DNA of 14,325 bases from RGIG4608 sp045125655 (GTDB lineage Bacteria; Bacillota; Clostridia; Oscillospirales; CAG-272). Position 1 is the first letter of the stretch, and the number at the start of each line of letters is the position of its first letter. Position numbers and translations under genes: made by a program. The notes below the pieces were generated by a model. It ran no database searches. It was given only the letters and a program-made list of their open reading frames with translations, and was not told where the DNA came from. The stretch spans positions 1 to 14,325 of the forward strand of contig JBGVNP010000029.1 of NCBI GenBank assembly GCA_045125655.1, in the 5' to 3' direction. Of the stretch, positions 1 through 7,035 are shown piece after piece.

Positions 1-2
1 CC

Positions 3-1016
3 AAGTACGCAAAGTATTCAACTACCATAAACTTTGTTTATGACGCAAACGGCATAAGAAGCGGAAAGGTTAAAACAGGAGTGAACGGTCTTCTCAGAAC
101 CCAGTATCTCTATGATGGCGAGGGCAGATTGCGCGTTGAAATCATAGGCACCGATAAAAAGTATTATTTATACTCTGATGACGGCATCATCGGTTTCGTA
201 CAAGATGGACAGAGATACCTCTATCGCAAGAATCTCTTCGGTGATATTACAGCCATTTACCATGGCGAAACCAAGCTTGCAGAATATGAATACGACGCTT
301 GGGGTAATTGTACAATTACTCTTAATACTAACAACATAGGTTCTCAAAATCCTTTCCGCTATAGAGGCTATTATTGGGACGAAGATATTGATATGTACTA
401 TCTCATGTCAAGATATTACGATCCCAAGACAGGTAGATTTATCAATGCGGATTCTTTTGAGTATCTTGATCCTAAAGCTATTAATGGATTGAATCTCTAT
501 GCATATTGTAGGAATAATCCTGTTATGTTGATTGATCCTAAAGGTACTGTGGGTGCTATCCTATGGCTTGTTGCTATGTGCATTGGGTTGGGGGCTCTTT
601 TTGGAGCAATCGTAGGGGCTTCAATTGATTATAAATTTGAAAGTAATATTGATAGACCGAATATAAGAGTGCCTGGAAATGGATCTCTAAATTCTATTAC
701 TCCCGATGAAGATCAGTATCTCAACGATACGATAGAGTTATCGGATAGTGATCGAATGTTAAATATATTAAAAGGATCATTGTTGGGCGTTTGGGTTGGC
801 TCTGTGACCACTATAGTTGTGGGTGTGGGAATTGCTTTGTTTGGTTCAGTAACTGGTGTCGGTGCTGTTGTAGCAGGTGGCATTGGTACATTTGCACTTG
901 GTCAGGCTTTAGCACTGTTTATGTATCCAATCTTGTTTGCCCTTGGTATCAAAGTTAATACACCTGATGAGGACTCTACTAAAAAATACGAAACAGGATT
1001 GCCGCAATTCAAGTAA
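3..1016 (+). CDS. RHS-repeat protein, C-terminal part with membrane-active toxin tip (5' partial)
   Basis: The frame is open to the left edge, so the GTG at 81 is internal; the upstream residues (YDANGIRSGK) match module 3. The product is the end of an RHS/YD-repeat protein: YD-type strands, then the RHS core-associated domain (YLMSRYYDPKTGRFINAD, LNLYAYCRNNP) closing at DPKG, codons 534-545. In polymorphic toxins this boundary is where the variable toxin tip begins. The tip (from about 546) is unlike the other two modules. It has a Gly-rich hydrophobic helix right after the core, a polar linker, and a long Gly/Val/Ala-rich hydrophobic stretch with GxxxG-like spacing near the end. No nuclease or ART motif is visible. 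A pore-forming or membrane-inserting tip is inferred. The next gene, 27 nt downstream, encodes a two-helix membrane protein, the usual kind of partner for a membrane-active toxin. Family is sure; toxin mechanism is a guess. Confidence 0.85.
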   Translation, partial: KYAKYSTTINFVYDANGIRSGKVKTGVNGLLRTQYLYDGEGRLRVEIIGTDKKYYLYSDDGIIGFVQDGQRYLYRKNLFGDITAIYHGETKLAEYEYDAWGNCTITLNTNNIGSQNPFRYRGYYWDEDIDMYYLMSRYYDPKTGRFINADSFEYLDPKAINGLNLYAYCRNNPVMLIDPKGTVGAILWLVAMCIGLGALFGAIVGASIDYKFESNIDRPNIRVPGNGSLNSITPDEDQYLNDTIELSDSDRMLNILKGSLLGVWVGSVTTIVVGVGIALFGSVTGVGAVVAGGIGTFALGQALALFMYPILFALGIKVNTPDEDSTKKYETGLPQFK

Positions 1017-1043
1017 CAAAATTAATACGAAAGAGAGGATTTT

Positions 1044-1502
1044 ATGATTGAATTCAAAGGTACAATAACAAACAAAGAGGTTATTAAACGTCAAGCCATT
1101 AAGTACAAATCAGTTATACTAATATGTTTTGTTATAGCTGCCCTATTTATGCTTCTTTTGCTTGGAGTGTATTGGATTTTTCGTATGATTCTTCTTTGTA
1201 TGATGCCTATCATAATTATTGCAATAATAATTATCCCAAATAAGTATGTGGCAATTTTGCCCGATAAATTGTTTATAGATACAGATGAGAGAACTATAGT
1301 ATATCAAGTTAAAGGTTCACCTGAGACCTTTAAAATGTTGGATGATGTTACTAAAGTTGAAGATCACGGAGATTATTATGCCTTTTGTTTTAATCATCGT
1401 TCTGCTGAAATGGGCTTTGTAGCTCAAAAAGATTTGATAACTAAGGGCACTATTGAAGAATTTGAAGAGATTTTTGAAGAAGTGCTTGTTCGTGTAAAAT
1501 AA
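1044..1502 (+). CDS. Two-helix membrane protein, candidate immunity protein for RHS tip 1
   Basis: A 152-residue protein starts at ATG 1044 behind AGAGAGGA (1032-1039), 27 nt after the RHS stop, so it is probably co-transcribed with the tip. Residues 23-42 and 45-65 form two adjacent hydrophobic helices. A cytosolic C-terminal domain (about 70-152) of alternating strands follows and ends in an acidic helix (GTIEEFEEIFEEVL). The layout resembles YcxB-like membrane proteins, several of which sit beside toxin genes. Position after a toxin tip and the membrane location support an immunity role. Family assignment is weak because it rests on layout and a few residues. Confidence 0.6.
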   Translation: MIEFKGTITNKEVIKRQAIKYKSVILICFVIAALFMLLLLGVYWIFRMILLCMMPIIIIAIIIIPNKYVAILPDKLFIDTDERTIVYQVKGSPETFKMLDDVTKVEDHGDYYAFCFNHRSAEMGFVAQKDLITKGTIEEFEEIFEEVLVRVK

Positions 1503-1516
1503 TAGACTAATCAAGC

Positions 1517-1545
1517 AACCCTGCCTTGCTATGCAGGGCAGGGTT
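1517..1545 (+). terminator. Hairpin ending RHS module 1
   Basis: A near-perfect 13 bp stem (1517-1529 with 1533-1545, one G-T pair) closes a TAT loop, 14 nt after the immunity gene stop. The 3' tail is TTAAATAATA, A/T-rich but not a clean U run, so termination efficiency is uncertain. RHS homology of module 2 resumes about 10-15 nt later. Confidence 0.55.
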
Positions 1546-1590
1546 TAAATAATAACCCTACAATTCTATCTCTACGACAACGAAGGCAGA

Positions 1591-2550
1591 TTGCGCGTTG
1601 AAACTGTGGGTACCGATAAAAAGTATTATTTATACTCTGCTGACGGTATCATTGGCTTTGTACAAGGTGGACAAAGATTCTTATATAGAAAGAACCTCTT
1701 CGGCGATATTACAGCCATTTACCAGGGCGAAACTAAGCTTGCAGAATATGAATACGACGCTTGGGGTAATTGTACAATAACTCTTGACACAAACAGCGTG
1801 GGCAAAAATAACCCATTTAGATACCGTGGCTACTATTGGGATAATGACATCAAATTGTACTACCTCATGTCAAGATATTATGACCCCAAGACAGGTAGAT
1901 TTATCAATGCGGATACGTTCGATTACCTCAAACCCAAAGCTGTCAACGGTCTTAATCTTTATGCTTATTGCAGGAATAATCCCGTTATGTATAAAGACCC
2001 AAGCGGTCATGAGGCTTGGTCTGAAGATACTATTTCGGATTTGTTGAGCGGTGTATTAATGATAATTCTCGGAATTATTGGCATAGTAGCAGCTTCCAAT
2101 GTATCACAAAATAAAGGTAATGCTGAGGGGAATAATTCTTTTGCTCTCGATCCGGATTGGGAGTGGATACCGAAGTTCGAATTTGATCCTCCTTATATTT
2201 CTTCTGATGGAATTACATTAATAAACTTAGAAGCCATCATAGGCAAAGCTTCTCTATATTTCGATTCTCTAAAATCTCACTCTTTGTATCTCATTTTAAT
2301 TGATGCATCAGCATCTATTGAATCCAACTTTAAAGAAAACAATCATGGTTTTTCTGCTGAACTTAACGTGTTAAATTTTGGATATGATGGCAAATATTTT
2401 GATTTGGAGCTATCCGTGTTGGGTGCTGGAGCTGGTTTGGGATGGTATAATGGTGTGTTCAAAGCCAAAATGGATCCCATAGGATTTTGGGGTATTGGAG
2501 TCGAAATTGATATTTGGCAAATAGCAATGGATCTTTCAAATTTTAATTAA
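1591..2550 (+). CDS. Headless RHS core/toxin-tip cassette (module 2, orphan tip)
   Basis: The reading frame opens after a stop at 1546-1548. RHS homology starts abruptly near 1561 (QFYLYDNEGRLRVE) and runs through the core motif to DPSG (1996-2007). Only the last ~150 residues of the RHS scaffold are present, with no ATG or ribosome site; TTG 1591 is a nominal start. Such promoterless fragments are typical of orphan rhs tips kept for recombination into the full-length gene. The tip (from 2008) has a short helix (SEDTISDLLSGV), a hydrophobic helix (MIILGIIGIVAAS), a linker, and a strand-rich domain with GKASLYFD, HSLYLILID, SAELNVLNFGYDGKYFDL and LGAGAGLGWYNG. The same domain occurs in module 3. 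No catalytic motif is recognised. Two lipoprotein genes follow. Confidence 0.75.
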   Translation: MRVETVGTDKKYYLYSADGIIGFVQGGQRFLYRKNLFGDITAIYQGETKLAEYEYDAWGNCTITLDTNSVGKNNPFRYRGYYWDNDIKLYYLMSRYYDPKTGRFINADTFDYLKPKAVNGLNLYAYCRNNPVMYKDPSGHEAWSEDTISDLLSGVLMIILGIIGIVAASNVSQNKGNAEGNNSFALDPDWEWIPKFEFDPPYISSDGITLINLEAIIGKASLYFDSLKSHSLYLILIDASASIESNFKENNHGFSAELNVLNFGYDGKYFDLELSVLGAGAGLGWYNGVFKAKMDPIGFWGIGVEIDIWQIAMDLSNFN

Positions 2551-2638
2551 ACAACCATCAATTAAATAAATATAAGAAACATACCACTTTATGATACGCA
2601 AATAGGAATAAACCTGGCAACTATTAAGGAGTAAGTAA

Positions 2639-3082
2639 ATGAAAAGAGTATTAGTTATTTTGATTTGTATATGTGTGTTATTTATCACGAGTTGTTCACT
2701 AACCGATAAAATAAACAATAATTTTGCTAAAGCGATTGATTTGTCCGAAAAGTTTTGTTTATCTTTAGAGGCAAATGACATGGAAAAAGCAAAAGAATAC
2801 TTATGTCCTACTTATTCAACTCCAACGAAAGACGATTTGGAAAAATATATTACTAAGCTCGAAACTTATAACAATATTGATTTTTCTCAAGGAGTAACTA
2901 TAACTAATAGTACCCAATATGGATGGTGGGCTTCAAATACTCTGTACTATGGGTATGATGTATATGAAATAGTTCTTGATATGCTTGTGGACGGAAAAGA
3001 AATCAGTTTATTTTTTAAGGTTGCGCAAAGCGAGAATGATTCTATGCTTAGTATCCTTAGCTTTGGTATAAATCCGTCGTAA
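2639..3082 (+). CDS. Small lipoprotein, candidate immunity protein (module 2, first of pair)
   Basis: This 147-residue protein starts at ATG 2639 behind AAGGAG (2626-2631). A Lys/Arg start, a hydrophobic helix and the lipobox ITSC (Cys at residue 19) mark it as a membrane-anchored lipoprotein. The mature part has a helical segment (LSEKFCLSLEANDMEKAKEY), a conserved DFSQGV turn, and C-terminal strands, compatible with a small alpha+beta domain. It is clearly paralogous to the three other lipoproteins in this window (3100, 5045, 5540), but it lacks the HP motif (LCP here). Immunity function is inferred from its place behind the toxin tip; an extracellular anchor would suit protection against a toxin arriving from outside. 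Confidence 0.65.
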   Translation: MKRVLVILICICVLFITSCSLTDKINNNFAKAIDLSEKFCLSLEANDMEKAKEYLCPTYSTPTKDDLEKYITKLETYNNIDFSQGVTITNSTQYGWWASNTLYYGYDVYEIVLDMLVDGKEISLFFKVAQSENDSMLSILSFGINPS

Positions 3083-3099
3083 GAAAAGGGAGAATGATT

Positions 3100-3537
3100 A
3101 TGAAAAAACTGATAACAATTCTTATAATGCTCTCTATTTTATGTTTAATGAGTTGCTCAACATTTGAACAACTTATAAATGAAACGAATGATGCTCTGGA
3201 GTTTTCAGAGGAGTTTTGCTTGGCTTTGGCATATGATGACATTGAAAACGCAAAAGAGTATTTACATCCAGATTGGATCTCACAAAACGGAAACTTCGAA
3301 GACTATATATTAAAATTTGAGAAAGAAAATAAAGTGGATTTTTCTAATGGTGTAGCCATAAGAAATCGTTACGATGGAACATCTACTGCTTTTACCACTG
3401 AATATAATGGTAGCATATACGAATTAAAAATTGATGTTGTTATTGGAAATCAAGAACTTACCTTATACTTTCTAATAGTAGATAATAATGCAGGATACGG
3501 TATATACGGTTTCCAAGTTCATTCATACGATAGGTAA
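3100..3537 (+). CDS. Small lipoprotein, candidate immunity protein (module 2, second of pair)
   Basis: ATG 3100 is preferred over ATG 3094 because GGGAG (3088-3092) lies 7 nt before 3100 but only 1 nt before 3094. The product has 145 residues with signal peptide and lipobox LMSC. The mature domain repeats the family pattern: SEEFCLALAYDDIENAKEYLHPD, an acidic/aromatic helix, then DFSNGV and paired strands. It starts 17 nt after the previous lipoprotein gene, so the two form one operon. It is closer to the module 3 lipoproteins than to its immediate neighbour in having LHPD and SNGV. This suggests the pairs diversify by duplication and exchange. Function inferred as immunity or decoy. Confidence 0.65.
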   Translation: MKKLITILIMLSILCLMSCSTFEQLINETNDALEFSEEFCLALAYDDIENAKEYLHPDWISQNGNFEDYILKFEKENKVDFSNGVAIRNRYDGTSTAFTTEYNGSIYELKIDVVIGNQELTLYFLIVDNNAGYGIYGFQVHSYDR

Positions 3538-3587
3538 TTGCTATATTGTTTGTAATATTGTCTTAATTGGCAAATGGTAAATACAAC

Positions 3588-3625
3588 AGGCTGGTCTGCT
3601 TTTTGCGGACCAGCCTTAATCTTTG
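3588..3625 (+). terminator. Hairpin ending RHS module 2
   Basis: A 9 bp perfect stem (3588-3596 with 3608-3616), extended inward by a G-T pair and two G-C pairs, encloses a T5 loop and is followed by TAATCTTTG. It lies 50 nt after the lipoprotein stop. RHS homology of module 3 resumes about 10 nt after the stem, the same spacing as at the module 1/2 junction. Confidence 0.65.
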
Positions 3626-4966
3626 CTTGACAAGACGTTTACGTTTGTGTATAATGTAGGTGGAAATATAGTATCCAAAAATGAATACGTTTACACCACA
3701 GGAGAGCTTGGCGAACCGACCAAGGTATATAACTATTCTTATGATAATAGTTGGAAAGACCAGCTTACAAGCTTTGACGGAAATGCAATCGTTTACGATG
3801 CGTGCGGTAACCCCACAAGCTATATGGGAGCTACGTTTACTTGGGGCAGAGGCAGATTGCTCACCAAGTACGCAAAGTATTCAACTGGCATAACCTTTAT
3901 TTATGACGCAAACGGCATAAGAAGTGGAAAGGTTAAAACAGGAGTAAACGGTCTTCTCAGAACCCAGTATCTCTATGATAGTGAGGGTAGATTGCGCGTT
4001 GAAACTGTTGGTACCGATAAAAAGTACTATTTGTACTCTGCTGACGGCATTATTGGCTACGTACAAGACGGGCAGAGATACCTCTATCGCAAGAATCTCT
4101 TCGGTGATATTACAGCCATTTACCAGGGCGAAACCAAGGTTGCTGAATACCAATACGACGCTTGGGGTAACTGTACTATAACTCTCAATACGAGAAATTA
4201 CGGAACCAATAACCCATTCCGTTATAGAGGTTATTACTACGATAACGACCTTGAGATGTATTATCTTATGTCAAGATATTACGACCCCAAGACAGGTAGA
4301 TTTATCAATGCCGACTCTTTTGAGTATCTTGATCCTAAAGCAATCAATGGTCTTAACCTTTATGCCTATTGTAGGAATAATCCCATAATGCATATTGATC
4401 CAAGCGGTCATGAAGCTTTGTCCGAAGATTTTGTATCGGATTTGTTGAGCGGTGTAGCTATGATAATTGCAGCAATAGCTTATATGCTTCTTCATGCTTC
4501 ATTACCGCAATCGAATAGTTCTGAAGAAACAAATGATTTGTATATACACTTTAAACCTGTCTCAGGAGAATTAATTGATGTCCCTCGTATTTTAGAAGCT
4601 ACAGACGATGGCTTCCACGTTTTTAGTTGGGATGTGTTTCTTTGGAAAGGTTATCTGTATTTTGATAAAGCTGAAAATCATGGTATATATATTTCTTTGG
4701 TGAATTTGGATATATTTGTTGGTGCTATTGCAAATGACGATGGACCTAAGATTGGCGCTGAGTTGGATGTTAGTGCTGGAAGTGCAGGATATGATGGTAG
4801 ATATCTTGATATAGGTACATCGTTTTTGGGAGCAGGACTCAAACTTCTTTGGAAAGACGGAGGTCTAAACTACAAACCTGGTTCTGGGGGAATATGCACT
4901 GGTTTGGCTGTTGGTTTTGGATTTGGAACATTAATACAAGATTTTATTAATGTATTTCGACAGTGA
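3623..4966 (+). CDS. Headless RHS core/toxin-tip cassette (module 3, orphan tip)
   Basis: The frame opens after a TAA at 3617-3619, right behind a hairpin, and the nominal start is TTG 3623 without a ribosome site. This fragment keeps more RHS scaffold than module 2: KTFTFVYNVGGNIVSK and further YD strands before the shared segment (KYAKYSTGITFIYDANG). It closes at DPSG (4397-4408). The tip from 4409 aligns with module 2: SEDFVSDLLSG, a hydrophobic helix (AMIIAAIAYMLLHAS), then GYLYFDKAENHGIYISLV, IGAELDVSAGSAGYDGRYLD, LGAGLKLLWKDG and a Gly-rich end. Both tips thus belong to one unrecognised toxin family with a membrane helix and a strand-rich domain. As with module 2, it is probably silent until recombined behind a full RHS gene. 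Two lipoprotein genes follow. Confidence 0.75.
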   Translation: MLDKTFTFVYNVGGNIVSKNEYVYTTGELGEPTKVYNYSYDNSWKDQLTSFDGNAIVYDACGNPTSYMGATFTWGRGRLLTKYAKYSTGITFIYDANGIRSGKVKTGVNGLLRTQYLYDSEGRLRVETVGTDKKYYLYSADGIIGYVQDGQRYLYRKNLFGDITAIYQGETKVAEYQYDAWGNCTITLNTRNYGTNNPFRYRGYYYDNDLEMYYLMSRYYDPKTGRFINADSFEYLDPKAINGLNLYAYCRNNPIMHIDPSGHEALSEDFVSDLLSGVAMIIAAIAYMLLHASLPQSNSSEETNDLYIHFKPVSGELIDVPRILEATDDGFHVFSWDVFLWKGYLYFDKAENHGIYISLVNLDIFVGAIANDDGPKIGAELDVSAGSAGYDGRYLDIGTSFLGAGLKLLWKDGGLNYKPGSGGICTGLAVGFGFGTLIQDFINVFRQ

Positions 4967-5044
4967 TTGGGAAATATTCAATCCTTGATGAGTTATATGG
5001 CAATCAAAGAATATATTTGTTAAATAGGAATTTGGAGAAAAAAC

Positions 5045-5515
5045 ATGAAAAAATTATTGGTAATTTTGATAGTGCTTTGTACGCTTTGTTGCTTGAGTTG
5101 TACAGAAATAGAAGAATATCTAAAATGGAACCAAGATTTTTTAATAGAGGGACAAGAAGCAATATCGTTAGCAGAAAACTTTTGTTTTGCGTTGTCGGAT
5201 GATAATATAAATGAGGCAGAAAAATATTTGCATCCGGATTCTCCGCTAAACGGAGGAGAATTGTCTTTGTTCTTATCCAAATTTGAACAAACTAACGATG
5301 TTGATTTTTCTAATGGAGTTGCTTTTAGAGATCGTGATATAGGCGATTCCTACGCAAATACTCAAAATTATGAAGGTTATCACCAAGGAAATGCACATAT
5401 TTTCTACCTCAAGGTTGTCATAGATAGGAAAATCATAAAATTATCATTTGAAGTAGTAAGCAACGAAAAAGGATTTGGAATTTATTCCGTTGAGAAGTAT
5501 AATCCTGACAAATAA
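5045..5515 (+). CDS. Small lipoprotein, candidate immunity protein (module 3, first of pair)
   Basis: A 156-residue lipoprotein starts at ATG 5045, with GGAG at 5034-5037. Signal peptide MKKLLVILIVLCTLCCLSC ends in lipobox CLSC. The mature part carries the family signature: AENFCFALSDDNINEAEKYLHPD, KFEQTNDVDFSNGV and C-terminal strands ending in GFGIYSVE. It is about 10 residues longer than its paralogues because of an insert after the lipid-anchored Cys. It follows the module 3 tip by 78 nt. Immunity is inferred from context and from its recurrence behind both homologous tips. Confidence 0.65.
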   Translation: MKKLLVILIVLCTLCCLSCTEIEEYLKWNQDFLIEGQEAISLAENFCFALSDDNINEAEKYLHPDSPLNGGELSLFLSKFEQTNDVDFSNGVAFRDRDIGDSYANTQNYEGYHQGNAHIFYLKVVIDRKIIKLSFEVVSNEKGFGIYSVEKYNPDK

Positions 5516-5539
5516 TTTTTCATCACAGGAGTAGTAACT

Positions 5540-5965
5540 ATGAAGAAAATATTTATATTGTTGCTTGTGATTTGCATCCTTCCTCTCGCAAGCTGCACTG
5601 CAATTAATGAGTTGCAGGAGGGATATGACAATGCCATTGTTTTTGCGAAAAATTTTTGCTCTTTATTGGTAAATGATGATTTTGAAAATGCAAAAGAGTG
5701 TTTACATCCTTCTGCAGCCCCCAATAAGGATCGATTGGAAAATTTCCTGGCAAAACTTGAAGAAACAAATGAAATTGACTTTTCTAATGGCTTTGAGATT
5801 AAGAATACCACTTTTAAAGGAATGGCTTATCTACATGATGCATATATAGGGAGTGAGTATGATTTTCAATTTGATGTATCTATAGATAACAAAGAAATAA
5901 CTATGTTTTTTGTTGTTGTAGATAACGATATTGGATATGGCATTTTTTACTTTGGAATAATCTAA
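5540..5965 (+). CDS. Small lipoprotein, candidate immunity protein (module 3, second of pair)
   Basis: A 141-residue lipoprotein starts at ATG 5540 behind AGGAG (5527-5531), 24 nt after its paralogue. The signal peptide ends in lipobox LASC. The mature domain has AKNFCSLLVNDDFENAKECLHPS, KLEETNEIDFSNGF and terminal strands (VVVDNDIGYGIFYFG) that match the second lipoprotein of module 2. The module 2 and module 3 pairs therefore match in copy number and in the order of related members. A 34 bp palindrome follows the stop by 8 nt. Confidence 0.65.
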   Translation: MKKIFILLLVICILPLASCTAINELQEGYDNAIVFAKNFCSLLVNDDFENAKECLHPSAAPNKDRLENFLAKLEETNEIDFSNGFEIKNTTFKGMAYLHDAYIGSEYDFQFDVSIDNKEITMFFVVVDNDIGYGIFYFGII

Positions 5966-5973
5966 TGATTTGC

Positions 5974-6007
5974 TTTCCTTCTGCAGAAATATTTCTGCAG
6001 AAGGAAA
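5974..6007 (+). terminator. Perfect 34 bp palindrome ending RHS module 3
   Basis: Positions 5974-5990 are the exact reverse complement of 5991-6007 (centre AAATATTT). It can form a hairpin of about 15 bp with a minimal loop just after the last lipoprotein gene. The 3' tail is TGATAAATCTTTT. It separates the tip array from the TAC operon and is probably a terminator. Confidence 0.55.
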
Positions 6008-6034
6008 TGATAAATCTTTTGAAAAAACGCGACT

Positions 6035-6068
6035 TGTTAATATTTTGTTAACATTTGTTTGATATAAT
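6035..6068 (+). promoter_or_regulatory. Promoter with overlapping palindrome for the TAC operon
   Basis: An extended -10 (TGATATAAT, TATAAT at 6063-6068) lies 49 nt before the first gene. There is no good -35 box at 17 bp spacing. Instead an inverted repeat TGTTAA-N7-TTAACA (6035-6040 and 6048-6053) covers that position. An extended -10 promoter with a repressor site over the -35 region would fit autoregulation by a TA complex. The operator role is inference. Confidence 0.5.
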
Positions 6069-6116
6069 ACGATTAATTTACTATTATCTTGCATAATTTA
6101 TTTATAATATCAAAAT

Positions 6117-6686
6117 ATGGGAACAATTAATACATACACTGCATATCATGCTACTGATCAAAATAATGTCGCATCAATTATTTGTGACGATTTTAAATTC
6201 AACAAAAAAGATATTCATTGGCTGGGTAATGGCGTCTATTTTTTTATAGATAAACAGCTGGCTATAAAATGGGGGGGGAATCACTCAGCACAGTATGGCA
6301 CAATTAATAATTGTGCTATTATAGAAGCATTTATCGAGGTAGACGATGAACATTTGTGCGATATGCGAATGTTAGATACATATTGCTATGTTAAAAACTG
6401 GTTTGAAAAGTATATGGAAGTAGTTTCTACTTCTCAAATAAAAATCAAAGGCGTTTCTCAAAGAACATATCACCAGAGAATCAGATGTGCTTTTTTTGAT
6501 TGGTTAGTTAAAGAACTTGATTTGAAATGTATAATTGCTTATTTTTCGGAAAGAAAAAGCACTTTACCAACAAAGGCAGATAAAGAAGATAATGAAGGAT
6601 TATTTGCACAATTTAAAATGCCATACATAGAGGTGCAATTATGTGTTTTTGATACAGATTGCATTTCTAAAAAAGAATTAATATAA
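6117..6686 (+). CDS. ADP-ribosyltransferase-like protein, candidate TAC toxin
   Basis: A 189-residue protein. The N-terminus has YHAT (residues 10-13), then a helix, and WLGNGVYFF (35-43) followed by an A..KW helix (49-52). This is the H...Y pattern of the ART fold (compare YHGT and G.G.Y in DUF3990/PARP-like enzymes). Near the C-terminus, PYIEVQLCVFD (169-179) has the look of the strand carrying the catalytic Glu, here E172. Fold assignment is by motif only. Two genes follow in the same operon: a small protein and a SecB-like chaperone, the gene order of TAC systems. CmdT of CmdTAC is an ADP-ribosyltransferase that modifies mRNA, so this is the likely toxin. ATG 6117 has no Shine-Dalgarno in the 22 nt before it, which would keep synthesis low. 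A displaced RHS toxin is unlikely because there is no RHS core in front. Confidence 0.65.
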   Translation: MGTINTYTAYHATDQNNVASIICDDFKFNKKDIHWLGNGVYFFIDKQLAIKWGGNHSAQYGTINNCAIIEAFIEVDDEHLCDMRMLDTYCYVKNWFEKYMEVVSTSQIKIKGVSQRTYHQRIRCAFFDWLVKELDLKCIIAYFSERKSTLPTKADKEDNEGLFAQFKMPYIEVQLCVFDTDCISKKELI

Positions 6687-6702
6687 CAAGGAGGATCAGA
6701 TT

Positions 6703-7020
6703 ATGAAATTCAAAGATTTTGAAATTTCCCAAGACAGTGTACTACAATCTTTGGCCGATGCCGGATTTGATTTTGAGGAATATAAATCTGATGCTGGCGC
6801 AGTCATGGAAATTAATGGATCTATTATTCCTGTTCCGAAAATTTTTTCACCATTTGATAATGTTAATATTGTTGATGAATCTGTTAGTATAGTTAAGTAT
6901 GTATTTGAGATATCAAATGAGAATTTTCTCAATGATACAACGCCTACATATCGAACTAAATTGCATAGCATATATTCAAACTCATCAATGAATAACTACG
7001 CTGATTATCCAGCTGCATAG
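6703..7020 (+). CDS. Small protein, candidate antitoxin of the TAC operon
   Basis: A 105-residue acidic protein starts at ATG 6703 behind a perfect AAGGAGG (6688-6694), 16 nt after the ART-like gene. I recognise no family and no helix-turn-helix. Residues 1-30 look helical (SVLQSLADAGFDFEEYKSD), 33-50 look like strands (VMEINGSIIPVPKIFSP), and the tail (75-105) is polar, Tyr-rich and probably disordered. In TAC systems the antitoxin ends in a chaperone-addiction segment that is unstable unless bound by the SecB-like chaperone, and this tail is a candidate. The middle position between toxin and chaperone supports the call. Its much stronger ribosome site than the upstream gene also fits an antitoxin made in excess. 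Confidence 0.6.
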   Translation: MKFKDFEISQDSVLQSLADAGFDFEEYKSDAGAVMEINGSIIPVPKIFSPFDNVNIVDESVSIVKYVFEISNENFLNDTTPTYRTKLHSIYSNSSMNNYADYPAA

Positions 7021-7035
7021 AATTTGGGAGTATTT

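Noticed and set aside
1517..3616. Hairpins at RHS module ends as integron-type attC sites
   Set aside because: There is no integrase, no conserved core sites, and the stems differ in sequence between modules. Terminators are simpler.
4963..5202. 79-codon plus-strand frame overlapping the end of RHS module 3
   Set aside because: It overlaps the lipoprotein gene at 5045, which has a signal peptide, lipobox and three paralogues in the window.
6117..6686. ART-like gene as a fourth RHS toxin tip
   Set aside because: There is no RHS core in front. It has its own promoter and is followed by a SecB-like gene, not a lipoprotein.
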